Below, piece by piece: positions 35,601 through 47,199 of a stretch of 60,000 nt of DNA. Source of the stretch: Antedon mediterranea (Eukaryota; Echinodermata; Crinoidea; Comatulida; Antedonidae); NCBI RefSeq assembly GCF_964355755.1, contig NC_092680.1:14859001-14919000 (forward strand). Direction: 5' to 3'. The translations under genes were made by a program, and so were the position numbers. The notes beneath the pieces were generated by a model. It made no database searches. It was given only the letters and a program-made list of their open reading frames with translations, and was not told the origin of the DNA. The number at the start of each line of letters is the position of its first letter. Within the stretch, counting starts at the first letter, position 1.

Positions 35601-38600
35601 CCTTTAAATCGTCAAGCAACTCTGCAAGACATTTTGTAGTCATTGGGTGGTTCAGAAGCTTAGCTTCAAGTACTGCATAATCATCATGTGTATTTACATT
35701 TGTAATCTTTAGCCTATTACATATTAAGGCATTTATTATGTGTCTTACATTGCATTGTCCATCTTCAATACTTGATACCACCTTTGCCCACAAATTTCCT
35801 TTTATTACTGTCAAAGTTTTGCATACATTGTCACAAAGCTTCCCAGATAATTGACCAATCAAATTTTGTTCAGGAATAAAATAATGTGGCAAATTTCTGT
35901 GTTGATAACAATTAGTCAGCCAATCTAACACTTTTCTCATTGAATTCATCGTGTTTTCTAATACGATTCTTTCAGACATCCATAGGCAAGCCGTCTTTAA
36001 ATAATATGAACAGTATGGTTTTGGTGTACTGGACTGGTAACTATGCTTCATGACTGCTTTTAACGCAACCATGCAGTTAGCAAATGCTTCAGGCATATTG
36101 TGAATAAGCTTTTTCTCGGCAATGGAAAAAGATAATCGCCATTCAGCATCTTTTGACAAACTGTTTTGACGTCCAACAGCAACTACATGACAATCAAGGC
36201 AGGAGATCTTGTTCAATAGTTCCTTTGATGGCCAGTTACTTGGCCTCTTCCTTGTAAAATACTTGTCAGTGATAGATGGCCATGATTGACATGATAAGCA
36301 CAGTACTGCATCAGAATTAAGCAGAATAGATGCTATTGATGGACCATGGATTTCAAAAGTCTCTTTGCCTTTCATAAACCCTGCTAGATACTCTTTTATA
36401 AAATCACTACTATTCAGATAACCATCACTGTCAATGGATTTCTGCAACTGCTGATTTAGGAATTTGTTATCAATAACATGTACTTTAAGCATTAGATATG
36501 CTGGATCATCTTTAAATTGTTCAGCTATGACTGTTGCGCTGTTGTCATCTGTTTCGTAAGGTTGCCAACATACTGTTGGGATTGGAATTTGAATCATGAT
36601 ATCATGGTCACCACAAACAAACCTAGGCATGCCTTCAGCATAACTTCCAGTATATAAGGACTTCATGAGGTAACTTCCGGTTCCTTGTACTTTCTGTCTT
36701 TGCTTCCAGCCAATATTGTCTATCTCCTCTTTAATTTCCATAAAAGAGATATGTGCCGATCTGTCAGTTGTTTGACATGCAATTAAATCATTTGCAACTT
36801 CATCCATAATGACATCTTTATTCTCTGCCATCACTGAATACTAATCAAAATATCACCTGCTTTTAAACACATCAATTGTGTACCTAAAAAATAATGACAG
36901 TGGTTGTATTGGTATTGATTTTTATCCTCAATTCAGATTGGTCTTTTACAAAACCCACTGCAGCCACAGTGCAGCGCCTACCACAAACGACAGGGGCTGA
37001 GATGGACCCAGTATATCGGGGTAACCCCTGCTCTAAAGATGCACTTGAACTTAAATGAGACACATGTGTAGGCCTACACCGGACCTAGTTATATTAAGTC
37101 TTTATCCGAGAAGACTTGTCTACCACCAGAACTATGGTCGAGGAGAGCTTTGAACCTTTGTCAATTGTATTGCTACGGTTTGTGGCAATTCAGTACCTTA
37201 ACCGCTCAAACACTCGACTCGATAGGAAACGTTAAAATTTGAGGATATATATTTACAAAGAATAATTAGCTGATTAAATAGTGTAAATAAATTAGCTTTA
37301 TTTTCTATAAGAATTCTTGTACTGTACTGTACCTCAGTTTATTTAGTACAGACAGTGTCTTTTGCAGTTACAGGCACGCCTTGTGCTATACAGTAAACAT
37401 GTTAGTTTGCTGCTTTTAGATATGCACAAATTACCTATGATTTAATATGTAACCAATCAAGCCTGACATTTAAATATTCAATCCACTATTTTACCTCTAA
37501 AGTATCCAAAAACTAGTAAAATCCAATACAAACTTACACTAATCAGGGGGTGAGTACAGCTAGTAGATTACGTTGATCAAATCTCACAACAAACATGCAC
37601 TGGGCCTGTGAAGCTTTATGAATTCATACAACACAAAAACTGTTTGTTCACTGTTCAATGTTATTCCAGTTCATTCAGTTGTTCCATAACAAAGCAACAG
37701 AAACTGAGGTTGATGTTTTTGTTTAACATTCATTGAACCATACAGTGTATTATACTTTAGTTCAAGAGTATATTATAGAATTTACAGCAGGCCCTAAAAT
37801 GGTAAAATACAGTGCGGAACTGAACCTATTAAATTGTAAATTTTAACTTGTAAATTTTAATTTTTTTAACAGTGTTTTGATCATCACAGATATTGGCACT
37901 GTCCTTATCTTCAGTGGCTATAAAATAATATTGTGAGGAGGCTATAGCCTGGAAAAGATGGATGGATGAACTAGGTTTGGGTATAGCGGCAACCTTAACA
38001 TTTAACATTGGTGTCAACTTATTGCTAAAGCATATTAAGATATTTTGTTGATATAAAGTTCAATAACCTATCCAAGCAATTTTTTTCTCTTTTGTGATAA
38101 ACAACCACATTGATTTGTCAAAATAATATAGAATATTACATATAAATAATTTATAAGAATTATTACATGATTATTCCAAACCATTATAATAGTGAGTTAT
38201 ACATTTTTAAAAGAAAGACGTCGGCACCATACTATATTAATTATACTATCTACAAATTAAGAAAACCAGTGTAAATGGAAAATAACACATTCGGCTTTCT
38301 TTTTTAGGCTGTTTCAACATATTTCTAATCAATAAATATGAAATGGGTTTTTAAACCATCCATAAGGTCCATATCATGTTTGATTTGTTTATCCTCTACA
38401 TCTCAAATGTATTTTGTGATTGAAATTTAATCACAGTGGCAGTATTCTCCTTGCAATACAACACCAAGTTAAAGTAATTAGAATATAATATTGTTTTATT
38501 ATTATGACCTTTGAACCTTTAACACATTTAGGTCATGTGTTTTATGTAAAATTCTCTCTGAATATACCTGAAACCAGTTTGTCCAAAAACATTTTTTTTC

Positions 38601-41600
38601 TTAGTATTCAAAATGCATAATGAAACCAACTTTAAAAGAGTGTCCAAATTTGAAAATGTTCTTGCTCAAACAATTATCTTCCAATTTCACTCGCTACAAA
38701 CTTTATTACAGTTTAATATTCTATAAAACATATATAGACAAAATTTAGTACTATAAAACCTATACGCTTCCGGTCATACATCAACTTTTTGCACACATGC
38801 TTTACATACTTGCACGTCATGTTTGCCTGAAATTTGTTTTATTAAAAGCAGAAAATCACATGAATCACAAGGATCAACTATAATTCATCAAAATTACATT
38901 ATTATTACATTATATAGTATTATTCTTGTGACCACAATTTTGTACATTTTACAGTATTTAGCCTTAGATTTTGGAATAATAAATTTCCGGTTCAATAAAT
39001 AATGATTTATTTTAAGTATTTAAAATTTTTTCTCTTTTTCAAGGTTTTGGTCAAAATATAGATCAAACAGCTTCTTTTCCGATTGAAAATACATCAGCAT
39101 CTAATCATGGAATGAGTGGTTCTGGTGTGCTGATCAGCTCTTCAACTCTTAATCCACAATCTCAAACAACTGAAAAAACCATTAGTGGAATACAGATACA
39201 GAGTTCAACTGCTGAGAATAGGATTGATTCAACAAGCTTGACTGTAACACCACAGACTATTAGTCCAACACAATATTCAACTAACAAAACTGAAAGCACC
39301 AATACTATAAATAGTATCTCTACAGCTTTGTCTAATCCCATGCAAAATTATTCGAATAACCCATCAGAGAGCAAAAACAGTAATAGCGATTTACTCAGTG
39401 AAAACACTGAGGCACCACCTACACCTGGGCAAATTGAGCGAGGCGCTCCTCATTTTACTACAAGAAATCCTGATCTACCCACTAAACAACACAGTGTTCC
39501 ATATAAGCCTAACACATTTTTTCCACCCAAAAATAAAACAGCTCCGGTCTCTAGACCAAAATCCACTTCAACACTACCAACAAAACCGCCAAAAACAAAA
39601 CCACCTAAGCATAGTATGATTACCAAAAAGTACACAAACATTCCAAGAACAACAATTCCGTTAATTCATACATCAAGGAAACATTGCTCAATATACACAG
39701 GAACGCTGTTAGAATTAATTTTTGAAAACAATAGCCAATCACTGTGCAGAAATCAAATTGAAGAAATACTAAGTGGAATTAGAGAATATGCAAATGAAGT
39801 AAATGATATAGGACCTTATTCTGTGTTAGTTCTCAATGACTGTAATATTTGTCAAGCACATAATGAGACACAGGTTACTTTAAAATTCTGCATTCAAACA
39901 GAAGAAAGTTGTAACTTAGATGCCACTAAAAGGATTTGGAATGAGATGGATGATCCAAAGGAAATAAAGGACTTAGAATCTTATATTCCTGTTAAGGTAA
40001 GGTTTGAAAAGGCATTATATCCTGGGAGTTTTGCTATGATATTTGGGACCCATCAAATACAAGTTCAGAAGCTGGTCCCTCTGTAATCATTTGACATCGA
40101 GAACTGATTTGAAATTTTGTATAGATTAAATAAATTATTAAAAAATGGATTGGAAAATTGTTTGTCTGCCCCACACTGGAAGTTAGAGAATAGTTTTATG
40201 AGGGTCATTTGTATTTTGATTTGGTATTTTTGTAGTTATTATTTAAAAACATAATTTATTTTACAGATTGTATCGTTGACCTTAACTGTTACCGAACAGG
40301 AATCCATGAATGTTTTATCATTGAGTTTAGGGTTACTAAGTGTTGCATTTCTCATTTTGATATCTGCAATATTTGTAAGTTTATAAAGAAATTTTTTGTT
40401 CCATCATAATTAGCATTTATTATTCATATTCCTATCATTGGCTTAAGCTACTTTCAAAACGTGCCTGGTTTTTGTCCAACGCCCTAAGAAAAGTATCAAG
40501 AGTATTGAGCTTGATTCACATTGAGCACAAATTTGGTTATCCGTTTACTGCTTTACGCTTACTGCTGATTGGGACGAATGAAAAAATCATACAATTTCAG
40601 AAAACAAATGCCTTTTTATCCCTCGCGATTAATTTGAAGACATCTCCTATGCTTTTAATACCACTGAACCCATTTTCCACGATATTTTTCTCAGGGCACA
40701 GGCACAAATCCAGGCGTGATGTGAAAGCAGCTTATGAAGTTCAATTTTGAAAGTCTAACAGAATTTCAGTTTAGTGATTATTTGTTGATTTTCTTTTATA
40801 TCATCATTATTTCATATCATCATTATTCAACATTTTGTTTTACGACTCATTTAAAAGTACCCCGTATCTGAATATGGGATATAATAGCTACCAAACCCAG
40901 GGTTGAAATCCTGGCTATTGAATTGTCCTTACACTGAAAAAACTTCACCCAATTAAAAACGTGTTTGTGCAATTGATAGCATGTTTAAATAAAAATAATA
41001 CTTTTATATCTCTGCAGATTTTTCGTGGAAAATCTAAGAAAAAGCAACTAAAAGATCGTTTTTACTTTGATGGGAGCACAATTCAAGATTGTCTTGATTC
41101 AGAAACCAATGGGAATGTGTCCTTTAGTCTGAACAAGGTTAAAGATCGAGAGTTGAAGCATATGTCACTCTTAGTCCCAGCTATCAACCTAGGTTTGGAT
41201 ATAGAAGAGGATCAAAAACCAGAAAATGTAATAATAATATACAAGTTCTTGCCCGACATGCCCAATCACTCATCCTTCATCTTTGAAAATTCTCCATACG
41301 TCATGCCCCACAGTACAATTTTATTCGTAAATTGAAAAATGTGTAAACTCGTTCGTGAATAACTCATACATTTTAACGTGTCTGTAAAGAGTTGCAAATG
41401 AGTTTTTTTTTTTTTTACCGTATTTAATGAGGGTGATTTAACAAGATGCTCTACATAAATAAAGTCTTATTACAAGTCTTTGGGAGTGTAGTTGTAATTT
41501 TGTCCTTAGAAAAAATCCTGACATGTGACGGGACTTGAACCCAGGACCCTTGGAGTGGTAGCCAAGCATCATAACCACCAAGCCACAACTCAACTCCTAA

Positions 41601-44600
41601 TATGAATACCGAGTGAATGAGGAGGTTTCGCACAGAGCATGAGCATGTAACAAAGTAATCCACGTATGTGAGTAGGAGGAAAAAAGTATGATCGGTAGCG
41701 TGCTGCATAAGAATGTTTTTTCCAGCAAAATAGAGGTGGCATTTATCATGAAAGTTATATGCAAGATACCATTTCCGGCCATCAAGGTGTGTCATTAAAA
41801 ATAATGGGGGTGGGGGTGTCGAAGAGTGGCAGTGAGCCTAATACCTAGTGTCCGAACCCCACTTTGACAGAAGATAAAATTATTCAACCATTCTGATGTA
41901 TTCACATCTTACAGAAAATTCATAAAATTACTATAGGTTACTGAACTTTTTACATATTTTAGGGTGCCATGATTTCCAACAATGAATCCTTTTTAGAGTA
42001 TATCTCTGGAGATAAAGTTTATTCTAAAAACGATACAAAATGAATTACCTTTCACAGTTCTTATTATTTGCAGTCAAAGGAATTTGGGTTCAGTAATTTA
42101 TATTTATAAAGTAATATATCTTCAGCAATAGCCAATAACAGGGCTAGAAAAACCCATTCTATCATAACCAATAACCTTTTTCTTTTGTTGTAGGAATTCC
42201 CATCGCACTTGTTATCTGTAAGTGCTTTGAAAATGTACTATACCTATAAAGAAGCTATTGATGAGGAATTCAAGGTATGTTTGAATCACGCCATAATATT
42301 GTTTGTGATTTTGTAAAGATGGTTATATTGTAACCCTTTAGTGAATGTCATTCTATTATAGATGGCATTCAGGGAGAGACCTCGTGGGTTGAGAGGAGGA
42401 GAGACTTGTACTTATACGATATAAGTTGGTGATTGAAAAACAATAATAGAAAATATGACCATTGGTTTAAAGTGTTCTTGAATATTATTTATCATTGTAC
42501 CTTAATTCGTCAGTACCTTTTTATCGTTAACACCTATGTTTACACATACAACATTTCTGGTATAAAGCTATTTTAATAGCCTTATACCAGAAATTTAAAA
42601 ATTAAAATGTTGTGTTTAAATTGGAGTTATCAACTTAACTCACTACACAACTAAAATAGAAAGACTCACATGCTGTTAAAGATGTAAAAAATAGAATGAA
42701 TACATTTCACTCCTGTGTATAATTAGGATAACAAATGCAATTTGTGTAAACACTTTGGTATTTTAGTCTGTGGATTACCTTATGCCTTGCATAAAGTCTG
42801 ATGTGCCCAAGTATGGTGGTGATATGCCTAAATATGGTAGTGATTTCACATGTCCATATAATGGGCACATCACATTTTTTTGTCACATAAAGTCTGATAG
42901 TGTAGAAAGAGCTTAAGACATGCCAGTATTATGGTATACATCTGAATGTAGTTTTAGGAGTACAGTGTTATTTTATCACAGTTTCTAATCTTTGTAATTT
43001 TGTTTTATTTTTTAGTCTCTACCTAATTTTAGACTGAAAAATCTACCTGTAGGGATGGGAAACAAGAATCGAATACCACACATTCTTCCAGCATTAGACA
43101 CAAGGGTTGTATTGTCCTCAATTAAAGATAGCAATGGATATATAAATGCTAATAAAATAAAGGTAAAGTAAATGTTGAAAGTTAAATGTATTTATACTTG
43201 GTCCACAAGCTAGTAACTGGCAACTGAGAAAATTTGAATTAGGCCTTCCATTGAGGTTCGACCTCATAACAATAACAGTATTTACAAGGTATATAAAATA
43301 CAAGTGCTAATGAAAAAAAAATTATAATAATTGTAATAAGATTACGGTATTATGTCATAAATAGAAAAAAATCTTTTTTCAAATAATATAGGTATTGTAC
43401 ATATATTTCATAAACATGAATGATACAGAAGACTGTACTGTAGTATCCAGCTTAGCTACAGTATACAATAATAATTATAGATTTTGTTTCTCATGATTTT
43501 GATATGATTATTAGTAATTATACCCCACCCTCAATTTTTTCTTAATTAGTTGTAAATATGTTTGACAATCTTACCCTGGGTGTTTTTTTTAGTCGTTATG
43601 ATTGCTACTTTTTTCTGCCAAGATGAAACATTTCAGCAATTTTGGTTATATAGTTTATAACATTTCAACATATTTTATTTATTAGGGATACCAATCATCT
43701 ACGTTTGCATACATTGCTACGCAAGCTCCACTCAGTAACACGTGTGTTGACTTCTGGCACATGGTTTGGGAACAACAATCACGCGTGATTATTATGCTGT
43801 GCACAAGTGATGAAGTTGGCAAGGTGAGTGAAGGCAGTGACTATTGGCACGGTCAACCACGGTCAGCACAGTTGACCATTTGTCTGATGCCTTGTTGTTA
43901 TCGGCAATTCTGTGTCAGTGGACAACAAAATTTAAACCAAACATGAAGGTGCATGGTTGGTCATGCCAATGAATTTGATACATGTGGTCAACAGTGCCAA
44001 TATACAAATAATAAATGTTTATGAGTGAAATGGTACAAATAATTTAATGAGTGAAAGTAAACAAACTTTCATGAAATTATTTGTATCACTATCACTAAAT
44101 ATAAAACATTTGTTTTATTACACACCTATGAGAGATGAGGCCTAAACCATTCAAAGAGGCACCGCTCCAATTTTGGAAGCAAAAAGACAATTGTAGATGG
44201 TGCACACTACAGGTTGATCAAACATGATCAGTCAACAAAAGCCTAGCACATGTGTTTGCTCACTTACTGCTCTTAGAGCATTAACATTTTCATCGAATGA
44301 AATATTCTCTCCATTCAACGAATACAACATTATTTATAACACACCTACATTTATTCAAGTTATCCATCGTAAATCATTGACAAATGCTAGGCCAGGAAGC
44401 TAGGCCAATAGTTTGACTATAAATCCTTCACCTAGATATACTTAAAACGATAACTATAGTCTATTGCATTATTTCAGAATGTACCACAGTATTGGCCAAA
44501 GATAAATGGAATGGAAGGGGCTCTTCTGTTTGGAGAGATACTGGTTAGTCTTGAGACAGTGACGATCACAGAGCACCACACAGTATCACATCTTGTTGTT

Positions 44601-47199
44601 AAAGATATTCAGGTGAAATTTGAATTTGTTTACATTTGGTGATACACCTTGATGTGTCCAATATCTGTGTGTACTATGAAACCCTAACAGAACTGAAATT
44701 AAACATTATTGTCAGCATGAATGAACTGTAATAAGCTTCAATTCTGGCAATATGCAATATTGTAATATAAAGATAGAAAAGTGTTTTTTTTTAAATAAAC
44801 AAGTGATTTAAGCTTTTAAAAGCTGTTTTTAAACCACTAAAACTGTTAAATTCCATAAATTTAGTTTCCATTTAGACTCCTGATGTACTGAAATCCAGTA
44901 AAACACACACCAAAAACATCTTCATTTTTAAAACCATTTTTCATTTCTCATTTCAGAGAAATTTATGTCGACCAGTTAGCCACTATTGGTTTAGGTGGCC
45001 TGTTGCTGGGGTGCCTCGAAGTCCTTCAGATATTACAGGTTTGCTTTTACATATACGAGAAAGTGTGACAGAAAACCAAGGACCAATGGTAGTTCACTGC
45101 AGGTATGTAAAATACTTAACTAATTATTGTCACTGACTGATATGGTTGTAAGATTTTACTATTTGGTAGCATTGTATTTTGAAATATTTTTGAGTATAAA
45201 ATGCATTTTTTATTTGACTGTAATGTAGGTTTTTAACAATTAGATCTAGTTAAAGCACTGTATGGAGATCATAAATAACATACAGTATCAAAATGTAGAA
45301 ACTGTTCATTTTCAGAATATGTTTTCATTTTATAAAGCACCTATACAGTATCCTTAATATCTGATTGGATAATATTGTATTGCTTGCCATTCAGTATTCT
45401 ACTCCACAGTAAACGGTTATCAAAGGACGTATTTCCGCAGCCAAAAATTTAACAATAATTAAACAATAAAAATTAACCGATAAAATTCCTGTGGAAACAT
45501 ATTTTAACAAATTCCGCTCAAGAAAATTAACCGATAATTATCTCATTCAAATCGGTTAATTATTGGATTGGTTAGGTCGAGAGCTTGTCTGTTTGTAAAT
45601 ATGGTCCTGAACTGTGTGTAAATATGGTCCTGAACTGTGTGTAAATGTGGTCCTGAACTATGTATAAATGTAGTCCTGAACTGGATGTAAATGTGGTCCT
45701 GAACTGGGTGTAAATGTGGTCCTGAACTGTGTGTAAATATGGTCCTGAACTGGATGTAAATGTGGTCCTGAACTGTGTGTAAATATGGTCCTGAACTGGG
45801 TGTAAATGTGGTCCTGAACTGTGTGTAAATATGGTCCTGAACTGTGTGTAAATATGGTCCTGAACTGGGTGTAAATGTGGTCCTGAACTGTGTGTAAATG
45901 TGATCCTGAACTGGGTGTAAATGTGGTCCTGAACTGTGTGTAAATATGGTCCTGAACTGGGTGTAAATGTGGTCCTGAACTGTGTGTAAATATGGTCCTG
46001 AACTGGGTGTAAATGTGGTCCTGAACTGTGTGTAAATATGGTCCTGAACTGTGTGTAAATGTGGTCCTAAACTGTGTGTAAATATGGTCCTGAACTGGGT
46101 GTAAATGTGGTCCTGAACTGTGTGTAAATATGGTCCTGAACTGTGTGTAAATGTGGTCCTGAACTGGGTGTAAATGTGGTCCCGAACTGTGTGTAAATAT
46201 GGTCCTGAACTGGGTGTAAATGTGGTCCTGAACTGTGTGTAAATATGGTCCTGAACTGGGTGTAAATGTGGTCCTGAAATGTGTGTAAATATGGTCCTGA
46301 ACTGTGTGTAAATGTGGTCCTGAACTGTGTGTAAATGTGGTCCTGAACTGTGTGTACATATGGTCCTGAACTGTGTGTAAATATTGTCCTGAAATGTGTG
46401 TAAATGTGGTCCTGAACTGTGTGTAAATGTAGTCCTGAACTGTGTGTGTAAATGTAGTCCTGAACTGTGTGTGTAAATATGGTCCTGAACTGTGTGTAAA
46501 TATGGTCCTGAACTGTGTGTAAATTTGGTCCTGAACTGGGTGTAATGTGGTCCTGAACTGTGTTACAATTTATACATATTGTGTATGTTGCAGTGATGGC
46601 ATAGGACGGACAGGAACACTGCTAGCGATTGATATTGGTATGCACGAACTTGAGGACACGACACATGTAGATGTACCACATACAACTTGCATGGTGAGGA
46701 AAGATAGAGGGGCTGCTGTTGACAATGCTTTACAGTATAACTACATCTATCAGGTATTATAACACACCTAAATATATTCTTGTTACTTGATTGGATGATT
46801 GTGGGTCACGTGGCATGCAATAGTCTGCACACTCAAATTTTACTAATTAATGGGAACAATAAGAACAGGATTGAAACAAAACACATAAAGTTGATTGATT
46901 GATTGATTGATTGATTTATTTATTGTGAACCCCATGGTAGAATTGTACCTTTGGATGGATCCAGGAGTTCAATTTATACCTCAGGGTATAAAGTTTAAAT
47001 ACCAGGGGGATGTACCGTACATTTGTCATTAGATGCACATTTTACTAAAGTAAACAGATATCTATATCTTTGTCAATAAAGTTATGTATTAGATATTTAT
47101 TTCAGGTTTATCAATATTTTCCAAATCTTTTTTCATAAACAGGCTTTGTATGATTACTCTCAGCGACTTTCACGAGCCAATCAGCAAGTTGGATGGTAA
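32683..47199 (+). CDS. Receptor-type tyrosine phosphatase with mucin-like ectodomain and degenerate PTP domain (11 coding exons)
   Basis: Exons 32683-32752, 39044-39996, 40267-40374, 41018-41326, 42194-42274, 43016-43162, 43686-43823, 44478-44612, 44957-45102, 46594-46753, 47143-47199; in frame throughout, about 767 residues. The end of exon 4 is the least certain junction: AAG|GTTAAA, AAT|GTAATA and TTC|GTAAAT are all frame-compatible. Seen: a signal peptide in exon 1 (MIHHWKMHFVYLLVIVPYIG), about 180 Ser/Thr/Pro-rich residues, a Cys-containing ectodomain region near the membrane, a transmembrane helix in exon 3 (LSLGLLSVAFLILISAIF) with a basic stop (RGKSKKK), then one PTP domain. The P-loop HCSDGIGRTG keeps the catalytic Cys and Arg. 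However, the WPD loop reads WPV, KNRY reads KNRI, and the first Gln of the Q loop is absent (GAAVDNALQY). Such changes are typical of inactive D2 domains and of IA-2/PTPRN. Low activity or a pseudophosphatase is inferred; the exact subfamily is not determined. Confidence 0.85.
34783..36834 (-). CDS. Mab-21 / cGAS-like receptor (nucleotidyltransferase-fold protein), single exon
   Basis: Uninterrupted 683-residue frame inside intron 1 of the phosphatase gene, on the opposite strand. Seen: nucleotidyltransferase motif GSYAEG at residues 63-68, the acidic pair D76 and D78 (GDHDIM), a third Asp at 175 in LLNSDAVLCL followed by QSWP (equivalent to the cGAS third metal ligand), and the Mab-21 helical lobe with EWRLSFSIAEKKL (231-243), YLKTACLW (278-285) and LPHYFIPEQNLI (315-326). 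All three metal-binding acids are present, so catalysis is plausible. Family knowledge: cGAS-like receptors sense nucleic acids and make cyclic dinucleotides for STING; other Mab-21 members are non-catalytic. Residues 340-683 are a helical tail I cannot assign. The two Met codons are adjacent; a possible acceptor (TATTCAG) sits just upstream, so a non-coding 5' exon may exist. Ligand and product are unknown. Confidence 0.87.
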   Translation of the reverse strand: MMAENKDVIMDEVANDLIACQTTDRSAHISFMEIKEEIDNIGWKQRQKVQGTGSYLMKSLYTGSYAEGMPRFVCGDHDIMIQIPIPTVCWQPYETDDNSATVIAEQFKDDPAYLMLKVHVIDNKFLNQQLQKSIDSDGYLNSSDFIKEYLAGFMKGKETFEIHGPSIASILLNSDAVLCLSCQSWPSITDKYFTRKRPSNWPSKELLNKISCLDCHVVAVGRQNSLSKDAEWRLSFSIAEKKLIHNMPEAFANCMVALKAVMKHSYQSSTPKPYCSYYLKTACLWMSERIVLENTMNSMRKVLDWLTNCYQHRNLPHYFIPEQNLIGQLSGKLCDNVCKTLTVIKGNLWAKVVSSIEDGQCNVRHIINALICNRLKITNVNTHDDYAVLEAKLLNHPMTTKCLAELLDDLKDVKSDSLIRQIDRWMSQDFSNQTTLDLIENNANISEIITPTEKIIMSVIENIEDIVMKGYDGMFRTKLYRLLGELITNVLACLRQKCSAEDMLKYQNKALHYYMLGGDLIYPNGFCDYGVGHHGLVVKHHYLMNNDAELIKELKEFDMALLNLREKNNRNDTNPCVTPWIVVHTKKGDDLSYRAWAVDALFQHHIKYHNYKERHFLDLLTIVYYINCRVNLNKGKVDVASMRHVEYMKTFLREFPSTEILIKIIESLIGLSWVMKIIHSYAI
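36955..37221 (-). repeat. tRNA-derived SINE family A copy
   Basis: Minus strand: head GAGTGTTTGAGCGGTTAAGG, B-box-like region, body CTTCTCGGATAAAGACTTAA, CCGGTGTAGGCCTACACATG and GGGGTTACCCCGATATAC. Colinear with 1431-1764. Lies about 120 bp upstream of the cGAS-like receptor start codon. Confidence 0.7.
37222..39043. other. Phosphatase intron 1, right part
   Basis: AT-rich sequence without recognisable exon or repeat family. It includes whatever upstream region drives the antisense cGAS-like receptor gene. The phosphatase exon 2 acceptor (TTTTTCAAG) is at 39043. The left part of intron 1 (32753-34782) likewise shows only AT-rich sequence and the 3' flank of the nested gene. Confidence 0.45.
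41402..41597 (-). repeat. tRNA-derived SINE, family B, inverted copy
   Basis: Minus strand reads GAGTTGTGGCTTGGTGGTTA, B-box GGGTTCAAGTCC, CTCCCAAAGACTTGTAATAA, TTATGTAGAGCATCTTGT and a poly(A) end (14 or more T on plus at 41403-41416). Matches 19737-19938 throughout. Located in the phosphatase intron after the juxtamembrane exon. Confidence 0.8.
42758..42920. mobile_element. MITE family 3 copy (GTCTACA-type ends)
   Basis: Contains GCATAAAGTCTGATGTGCCC, repeated ATATGGTGGTGATATGCC pieces, GGGCACATCACATTTTTTTG and an end GATAGTGTAGAAAGAGCTTA. Shares structure with the copies near 48350, 51175 and 56780. Confidence 0.6.
45594..46563. repeat. 23-bp minisatellite, about 42 copies
   Basis: Tandem units of AAATATGGTCCTGAACTGTG plus TGT, with two main variants (GTGTGTAAATA and GGGTGTAAATG) alternating along the array. 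It lies in the phosphatase intron between the exon ending in HC and the exon starting SDGIGRTG. The long minus-strand frame (233 codons) arises because no unit contains a stop in any frame. Confidence 0.95.

Noticed and set aside
45658-46359. 233-codon minus-strand open frame
   Set aside because: It lies wholly in the 23-bp minisatellite; 23 is not a multiple of three and no unit has a stop in any phase, so the frame is an artefact.
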